From an uncultured Pseudovibrio sp. (GTDB taxonomy: Bacteria; Pseudomonadota; Alphaproteobacteria; Rhizobiales; Stappiaceae): a stretch of DNA of 56,168 nt. Position 1 is the first letter of the stretch. Each line of letters opens with the position of its first letter. A model generated the notes under the pieces. That model made no database searches and had not been told where the DNA came from. It saw only the letters and a program-made list of their open reading frames with translations. The DNA is taken from positions 1-56,168 of the forward strand of contig CANMBS010000036.1 in the NCBI GenBank assembly GCA_947496145.1, given 5' to 3'. The position numbers were made by a program, and so were the translations under genes. This document shows positions 51,034 through 56,168 of the stretch, one piece after another.

Positions 51034-51772
51034 CGAATGGACTCAACTGTGAAAAAGGAATGTGCACTATAAAATAAATCGGTGCACCTTCAATATGGTA
51101 TGAGCGATATTGAGCGCTCCTGCACCACCAAGCTGTTGAGCGTGCGCTTAACAACTTCACCGCGAAGGCTGCCATGATGCCTGCAAAAGAGTAATCCAGC
51201 AGGCGCATCACTCGCGGAGAATTGCGCAGGAAGCTGGAAACTGCAGAAGCCCCGGCAACCATGGCAAGGCAGGAGGGGACGCTTAAAGCAATAAACATAA
51301 ACCCGAGGAACAACAGTTTTGCCGTTGCGTTGGGGTCTGAGGCCGAGACGAACTGGGGCAGGAACGTTACGAAGAACAGAACAACCTTGGGATTGAGCAG
51401 GTTGATCATGACTGCCTTGAGCCAGATGGCGCGACCACTTTCATGTGGTGCAAGCCCTTCTTCTAAGGTGAGCGCTGAGCCGTTACGCAGAATTTGAAAG
51501 GCCAGATACCCCAGATAGAACGCTCCGACCAGCTTTAAGATCTGAAAGGCAAATCCTGAAGCTGCCAGCAGGGCTGAAATGCCGATTGCAGCAAGTACAG
51601 CGTGCACCATGATGCCACTGGTTGCACCAAGGATAGCGATGACACCAGCTTTGCGACCCTGAGTGAGCGTTTTGCTCATAAAGAAAGTCATGTCCGGACC
51701 GGGTGTGATGGACAGTATGAAGGCAGCAAGAGTGAAACCAGCTAAGACGCTGAGCTCGGGCAGGAAGGACAT
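50972..51772 (-). CDS. LysE-family exporter with aberrant C-terminal extension
   Basis: A six-helix exporter. ILSITPGPDMTFFMSKTL is the family signature and INLLNPKVVLFFVTFLPQF the central motif. Normal members end at about 205-210 residues; here the frame runs to 266 after AVKLLSARS. The added ~60 residues are not helical-membrane-like and overlap the AlaX start by 62 bases. A shift of one frame near 51135 would give ...QQLGGAGALN... ending at TAG 51069-51067, clear of AlaX. So a recent frameshift or lost stop is possible. The core should still be functional. Confidence 0.8.
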   Translation of the reverse strand: MSFLPELSVLAGFTLAAFILSITPGPDMTFFMSKTLTQGRKAGVIAILGATSGIMVHAVLAAIGISALLAASGFAFQILKLVGAFYLGYLAFQILRNGSALTLEEGLAPHESGRAIWLKAVMINLLNPKVVLFFVTFLPQFVSASDPNATAKLLFLGFMFIALSVPSCLAMVAGASAVSSFLRNSPRVMRLLDYSFAGIMAAFAVKLLSARSTAWWCRSAQYRSYHIEGAPIYFIVHIPFSQLSPFDDRAFVPRRRLFAQQRSIPY

Positions 51773-51928
51773 GAGAAAAGCCCCCGTAAATGTTGGTTAC
51801 AGGCGGGCATAACGCACTTTTATGCCGTAACGCAAGATAAAAGCCAGTTGTAGAGATTTTCGAGGAACAGTCTGACCTGACCTGACTTGCGAGGCTCTTC
51901 TTCAGTCTTTTTGCGGGCAATTTTGCAA

Positions 51929-53359
51929 TTAAAGAATAGGAGAAAACAGGCGGGCGGCCTGAGCGAGGACGCGGAAGGCATAGCGGCGGTTGTTCAACTC
52001 CAGCCGGTCTGTCTGGCGTGCGCCTTTGAAATCCTGTGTCAGCATCTGTTCGGTCTTATCTATCATGTTCTTGCCAGTGAACCAGAGCGTGATTTCAAAA
52101 TTGATGTTGAAGGACCTGTTGTCAAAGTTAACCGTGCCGATGCCTGCCAGTGCCTTATCGACAAGGATGACCTTTTCGTGCAGGAAACCCTCCAGATACC
52201 GGTAGACCTTGATGCCGTGGCTGGCGAGATTGTCTGCATGGGCATAGCTGGCGAGCCAGACGACCCAGTGGTCGGCTTTTTCCGGCAGCAGAATGCGCAC
52301 GTCAACGCCGCGCAGAACGGCGGCATAGAGCGCTGTGAGGACCTCAATGCCCGGCACAAAGTAGGGGCTGACAATCCAGATGCGCTCTTTAGCCCTGGAG
52401 ATGCTCTCCACGAAGGTGATGGCGCAGTCTTCCTGAATATCTGCCGGGCCTGTTGGCATGACCATGACGCTTTCTCCGCTGCCCTGCGGAAAGCTGGGGG
52501 GCAGTTCCAGTTGTAAGGTCTTGCCAGTGGCAAACTGCCAGTCCTCGCTGAAGGAGAGGGTGGCTGCCAGTGCAGCCGGGCCGGAGACTTTGACATGGGT
52601 GTCCCGCCAGTGTCCGAAGCGCTCGGACAGACCAAGATATTCTTCTCCAATGTTGTGCCCGCCGATCCAGCAGTGCTCGCTGTCGGTGACAACCACTTTG
52701 CGGTGATTGCGATAGTTGAGGCGCATGGGTCCCAGCACGCGCATGAAGCGGTGGCGTCTGTTGAAGGCGCTGACGCGCACACCTGCCTCCTGAAGTCGCT
52801 CCAGATATTGCCGGGACAGGGAGCGTGAGCCGATATCATCATAAAGCAGACATACGCGAACGCCCTCTTTGGCGCGTTCAATAAGGGCGTCTGCCAGTTC
52901 CAGCCCTATACTGTCTTCTCTGATGATGAAAAACTGAATCAGAATGTGTTTTTCAGCGCGGCGGATGCCCTCAATAATGGAGGCAAACATGGCGGGGCCA
53001 TCAATGAGCAGGTCGCACTGGTTGTTTTCCAGAAAGGGAACAGAGGCGACGCGGGTGTGAACAGGCCACTGGCTGCTGGCGGTGCCATCCACATAGGTTG
53101 TGTGGCGCGTGAGAATGTCTGCCTCGATCTGGGAGATGTCGTCGCGCACTTCGATATAATCATCCAGCCGTTTCCATGCGAAGATGAAGTAAAGGAATAC
53201 GGTAGGGAAAGGTAGGAAGAACAGGGAAAGCAGCCACGCAATGCTGCCTTGTGCAGTGCGTGAATACATAACCTCGCGAATGGCGCAAATGATTGCCAAT
53301 GCATAAAGAAAAACGCTGGAAAGAGCGATCAGGGAGAGAAGACTGAATGAGGATTCCAA
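51929..53359 (-). CDS. cls: Cardiolipin synthase
   Basis: A phospholipase D-superfamily enzyme of 476 residues that makes cardiolipin from phosphatidylglycerol at the inner membrane. Two N-terminal helices (LLSLIALSSVFLYALAIICA and SIAWLLSLFFLPFPTVFLYF) are followed by two HKD motifs, HRKVVVTD and HEKVILVD. The C-terminus RLFSPIL is the usual end of ClsA proteins. It is a lone gene. Confidence 0.95.
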   Translation of the reverse strand: MESSFSLLSLIALSSVFLYALAIICAIREVMYSRTAQGSIAWLLSLFFLPFPTVFLYFIFAWKRLDDYIEVRDDISQIEADILTRHTTYVDGTASSQWPVHTRVASVPFLENNQCDLLIDGPAMFASIIEGIRRAEKHILIQFFIIREDSIGLELADALIERAKEGVRVCLLYDDIGSRSLSRQYLERLQEAGVRVSAFNRRHRFMRVLGPMRLNYRNHRKVVVTDSEHCWIGGHNIGEEYLGLSERFGHWRDTHVKVSGPAALAATLSFSEDWQFATGKTLQLELPPSFPQGSGESVMVMPTGPADIQEDCAITFVESISRAKERIWIVSPYFVPGIEVLTALYAAVLRGVDVRILLPEKADHWVVWLASYAHADNLASHGIKVYRYLEGFLHEKVILVDKALAGIGTVNFDNRSFNINFEITLWFTGKNMIDKTEQMLTQDFKGARQTDRLELNNRRYAFRVLAQAARLFSPIL

Positions 53360-53455
53360 GCGTTACAACTCCTGCAATGCGAGCTCCTACTTATAGCTGT
53401 GCCAAGAGGATTGGTCAAAACCTCTTGGCGACTTTTTACGGAACTTCCGTATAGG

Positions 53456-54493
53456 TTATGCAGCTTCAAACGGAATTGAGATGCTGGTTGTGCGTTCCAT
53501 CCATTCAGGGACAGGCAGACCTTTTTCCCTCAGGAATGCCGGGTTAAACATTTTGCCCTGATAGCGGGTGCCATAGTCACACAGTACGGTGACAATGGTA
53601 TGACCGGGACCCAGTTCTCTGGCAAGCCGGATTGCGCCAGCTACATTGATTCCCGATGATCCGCCCAGGCATAAACCTTCATGTTCCAGCAGTTCGAAGT
53701 TGAGGAGCAGCCCTTCCTCGTCTGAAATGCGGTAGGCGATGTCGATAGGAGCGTTTTCCAGATTGGCGGTGATGCGGCCCTGACCAATGCCTTCGGTGAT
53801 GGAGGAGCCTTCTGATTTCAGCTCGCCTTCAGTGTAGTAGCTGTAAAGCGCTGCGCCGTGGGGGTCAGCAAGGCCGATTTTGATCTCGGGGTTCTTCTGC
53901 TTCAGGCCTATGCCAGTGCCTGCCAGCGTGCCGCCTGTGCCCACTGCGCAGATGAAACCGTCGACCTTGCCCTCAGTTTCCTGCCAGATTTCTTCAGCAG
54001 TGGTCTCGATATGGCCCTGACGGTTGGCGGTGTTGTCAAACTGATTGGCCCAGACAGCACCTTGCGGGTGGGTTTTATTCAGCTCTTCGGCAATGCGCTG
54101 TGAGACCTTGATGTAGTTATTAGGGTTTTTGTAGGGAACAGCGGGGACCTCGATCAGCTCTGCGCCTGCAATGCGGAGCATATCTTTCTTTTCCTGAGAC
54201 TGGGTCTGCGGAATGACGATGACAGAGCGATATCCCAAAGCGTTGCCCACCAGTGCCAGACCAATGCCAGTGTTGCCTGCGGTGCCCTCTACAATGATGC
54301 CACCGGGTTTGAGTGTGCCACGTTTTTCTGCATCACGAATGATGAAGAGCGCGGCGCGGTCTTTTACGGACTGGCCGGGGTTCATAAACTCCGCTTTGCC
54401 AAGGATTTCACAGCCTGTACGCTCTGAGGGGCCGTTGAGGCGGATGAGGGGCGTGTTGCCGATGGCTTGGATAGCGGAGGCGTGTATTTTCAT
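53456..54493 (-). CDS. cysK: Cysteine synthase A
   Basis: A PLP-dependent O-acetylserine sulfhydrylase of 345 residues. The start at ATG 54493 (MKIHASAIQ) is preferred; 13 more in-frame residues run to 54532. The PLP lysine is in PGQSVKDRAA, the substrate loop is EGTAGNTGIGLA and the phosphate-binding loop GTGGTLAGTG. The C-terminal YQGKMFNPAFL...LPVPEWM part is typical of the alphaproteobacterial type. It supplies cysteine; sseA and the metY-type gene are other sulfur genes in the window, but not linked. Confidence 0.94.
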   Translation of the reverse strand: MKIHASAIQAIGNTPLIRLNGPSERTGCEILGKAEFMNPGQSVKDRAALFIIRDAEKRGTLKPGGIIVEGTAGNTGIGLALVGNALGYRSVIVIPQTQSQEKKDMLRIAGAELIEVPAVPYKNPNNYIKVSQRIAEELNKTHPQGAVWANQFDNTANRQGHIETTAEEIWQETEGKVDGFICAVGTGGTLAGTGIGLKQKNPEIKIGLADPHGAALYSYYTEGELKSEGSSITEGIGQGRITANLENAPIDIAYRISDEEGLLLNFELLEHEGLCLGGSSGINVAGAIRLARELGPGHTIVTVLCDYGTRYQGKMFNPAFLREKGLPVPEWMERTTSISIPFEAA

Positions 54494-54724
54494 CGTATCT
54501 CTCAAATTATTCGAAACAGCAAAGTGGAACATCAGAGCTCTGACTTATGAGGTAAAGCTAATATATAGGGTTTGCGGGAACAAGAAATGCACTGCTAAAG
54601 GGGGCGGGAGGCTAGTATATTTTTCTAAAAACTGAGGCTGAGGCGCACAGTCTTGTTTTGCGCTGGCTTGCTCTTCGAATTCCTGCGTTAAAACAGGAGC
54701 AGACTGGAAGGAGCGTGCGCCGGG

Positions 54725-55402
54725 TCAGGTCCCGGTCTCCAGCCATGTCACGGCATCTTTTGTTGCCTTCCAGAGGATTTCACCGTTTCTGCCAGCTCTT
54801 AGCATGAAGGAGTTGTGAACCTCTTTTGGGGCTGGCTGGACTTCCAGCAGTTTTACCTGAGTGTTGGTTGCCGGAGAGAAGGCTTGTTTCTGCGTTATCA
54901 CAAAGCGCTTATCGGTGGGAACGCGGGCCTGATCCTTTGCCTGCGGCAGGCGGGGGGCTGGCTTGCTTTTACCTTCCGGCTGCATGGAGGTCACAATTAT
55001 GGCCCTTCCATCTGGCAAAAGGTGAGTTTCGTTTTGCCGGACCTCAGAATTATAGATGACCTCGCCATGGACATCGATGAGCTCTACCCAAAGCGTATGG
55101 CGGCCTTCAATTTCAACTTCTCCGACCCAGATGGACAGATCACTTTGCAGCGGGTCTGCATAAGGTGTTTGGGAGGGTGGGGCTACGGTCACAGCCAGAT
55201 AATCCTCCGGCATGGCATAGGTGTGGCCATGCTCGGACTTTTCAATGAGCTGTGGTCCGCTGGTTGTGGCTGGCGGTGTTTCTGCAAAGGCGTGAGCGGG
55301 AGTAATGAGGCTTGCTGCTGCAAAGCTGGTCAGCAGCGCGATCGTGGCGCTGAAAAGTGACAGATGGTGCGACAGGCCGCAAAGCGGCGACAGACTACTC
55401 AT
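54725..55402 (-). CDS. Secreted protein of unknown function
   Basis: A protein of 225 residues from ATG 55402, with AGGGAG six bases upstream. In-frame codons up to 55489 lack a ribosome site. A signal peptide ends near ITPAHAFAE. The mature protein is beta-rich with a Pro-rich middle (KSKPAPRLPQAK); segments such as HTLWVELIDVHGEVIYNSEV recall an immunoglobulin-like or AMIN-like fold. No family recognised. No neighbour links. Confidence 0.65.
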   Translation of the reverse strand: MSSLSPLCGLSHHLSLFSATIALLTSFAAASLITPAHAFAETPPATTSGPQLIEKSEHGHTYAMPEDYLAVTVAPPSQTPYADPLQSDLSIWVGEVEIEGRHTLWVELIDVHGEVIYNSEVRQNETHLLPDGRAIIVTSMQPEGKSKPAPRLPQAKDQARVPTDKRFVITQKQAFSPATNTQVKLLEVQPAPKEVHNSFMLRAGRNGEILWKATKDAVTWLETGT

Positions 55403-55511
55403 TGGTGGCTCCCTGACTTTTACGCAGCAACTTTCCCAGAGGGGGTGCCTTATTCGCAGAACTATTGTGCAGGTACTGGTAACCTGCATGGAACTACATA
55501 TTAGTATGTTT

Positions 55512-55525
55512 ATAGGTATACCTAT
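55512..55525. promoter_or_regulatory. Perfect 14-base palindrome
   Basis: ATAGGTATACCTAT is a perfect palindrome, about 110 bases upstream of the ATG of the minus-strand secreted-protein gene. It has the form of an operator for a dimeric regulator, but no regulator is nearby. Confidence 0.4.
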
Positions 55526-55637
55526 TTACTGAGAGTATCTATGTCATAATAATTGTATATAAAGTATGTTGCTCGTATCTATACTTTAATATTATTTAAT
55601 TCATATTGTGTAAAATTGTCATTGTATTGATTTTCTG

Positions 55638-55649
55638 TACGATATCGTA
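55638..55649. promoter_or_regulatory. Perfect 12-base palindrome
   Basis: TACGATATCGTA is a perfect palindrome in an AT-rich context, flanked by TG and TTTACA. It may be a regulator site. It does not share the core of the palindrome at 55512. Confidence 0.3.
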
Positions 55650-55841
55650 TTTACAGGCTATGTATTCGATAATTTTCTCACTGGTGAAAATTTAGTTATT
55701 TTCGGAAACTTGAGTGCGTCGAACGATTTGATCTGCGCTTTTGCCGGGGTGGGGTGCTGGTGACCCGGATCGCTTAAAGTATGCAGCGTCTGGCAGCTCT
55801 GTATTGAAGAGCCCCCCAAATTATGATGGGCAAGGCGATGC

Positions 55842-55991
55842 TTACTGGCTGACCATGTGCAGGATCAATGTGAGTTTGGCGGCAAAGTGCACCGCCTCCG
55901 TTTTGTTGCGGAAGAGAGATCTGCCCAGATGCATTCCGTTTCTGCGGCCTGCTGCACTTGCCAGTGCTGCCACTTCGCTTCTCGTAAACAT
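55842..55991 (-). CDS. Possible small protein, 49 residues
   Basis: ATG 55991 with GGGTAG eight bases upstream opens a frame starting MFTRSEVAALASAAGRR and ending LILHMVSQ. The composition is plausible for a small helical protein or the relic of a longer gene. There is no family assignment and no neighbour support. Confidence 0.25.
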   Translation of the reverse strand: MFTRSEVAALASAAGRRNGMHLGRSLFRNKTEAVHFAAKLTLILHMVSQ

Positions 55992-56091
55992 GGTTTTCTA
56001 CCCACTGTTTTTATTAGTTAGTGAAATAGACGCATGTGCAACGGTTGTGTGAAGTGAACCTATGTATTTAAGGGGAGATAGGGGAGGAAAG

Positions 56092-56166
56092 TGGCTCCCC
56101 GGGCCGGATTCGAACCAGCGACCAAGCGGTTAACAGCCGCTTGCTCTACCACTGAGCTACCGGGGA
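56092..56166 (-). tRNA. tRNA-Asn (anticodon GTT)
   Basis: The reverse complement is a full cloverleaf. The acceptor TCCCCGG pairs with CCGGGGA, the D-arm is GCTCAGTGGTAGAGC, the anticodon stem encloses CTGTTAA (anticodon GTT), and the T-arm is GCTGGTTCGAATCCGGC. Discriminator G and an encoded CCA (56092-56094) complete it. It lies at the right edge. Confidence 0.97.
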
Positions 56167-56168
56167 TC

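Larger units (their letters stand above)
55403..56091. other. Long AT-rich intergenic region before tRNA-Asn
   Basis: A 689-base gap. The part at 55490-55700 is very AT-rich and contains two perfect palindromes, at 55512-55525 and 55638-55649. A possible 49-codon minus-strand frame lies at 55842-55991. No RNA other than the tRNA is recognised. The region could be a relic of an insertion near the tRNA. Confidence 0.4.

Noticed and set aside
1-56168. CRISPR arrays or long direct repeats
   Set aside because: No regularly spaced direct repeats were seen; the only periodic repeat is the 23-residue LRR array in coding sequence at 16313-17188.

Overview
The window looks like a chromosomal segment of an alphaproteobacterium of about 50% GC. 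A marine Stappiaceae/Hyphomicrobiales-type organism such as Pseudovibrio or a relative fits best. The evidence is the complete aapJQMP general L-amino-acid transporter, the aminotransferase-hom-glpX-recJ gene order, class I PhaC, a DUF2842 protein beside CtaA, a LAB_N protein in a lipid-A-type operon, and CTTGAC-type -35 boxes. The genus is inference from gene content and base composition, not a database match.

Left part (1-10.4 kb): a truncated IS630-like transposase start at the edge, a tRNA-Pro(GGG), then an exopolysaccharide locus. The minus-strand operon is Wza-like export lipoprotein, GT4 glycosyltransferase, polyprenyl glycosylphosphotransferase, O-antigen ligase/polymerase-like protein, ending at a hairpin before the tRNA. 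A divergent Wzz/GumC-type chain-length protein carries a degenerate tyrosine-kinase domain. A FemAB/BioF2-like acyltransferase and a NodB-type deacetylase follow. No flippase and only one sugar-adding glycosyltransferase are present, so the pathway must be completed elsewhere.

Middle part (10.4-36.1 kb): mostly housekeeping genes. These are ctaA, a metY-type sulfhydrylase, a CoA-binding protein, an enoyl-CoA-hydratase-like protein without catalytic glutamates, a hotdog thioesterase, rplM-rpsI, phaC, an AlaC-like aminotransferase, hom, glpX, recJ, a LysE-type exporter, a GNAT enzyme, DUF423, an M3 oligopeptidase and a CAP-domain lipoprotein. Embedded among them is an unusual minus-strand pair: an 11-repeat leucine-rich-repeat protein and a secreted metallopeptidase-like protein whose HExxH is HKLFH.

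Right part (36.5-56.2 kb): a tightly overlapping four-gene operon (GT39 transferase, PAP2 phosphatase, DPM1-like GT2, LAB_N) that reads as a lipid A phosphate-removal and sugar-addition pathway. Then aapJ and, after a strong internal terminator, aapQMP. Next comes an accessory island of three probable hydrolases: a C39/papain-like protein, an intracellular trypsin-like protease, and an SGNH hydrolase with an extra N-terminal domain. This is the best candidate in the window for a poorly described (perhaps conflict or stress) system. The rest is ordinary: a flavodoxin-fold oxidoreductase, AlaX editing protein with SseA, a LysE-type exporter with an aberrant tail, cardiolipin synthase, cysteine synthase, a secreted orphan, an AT-rich gap with two palindromes, and a tRNA-Asn(GTT) at the right edge.
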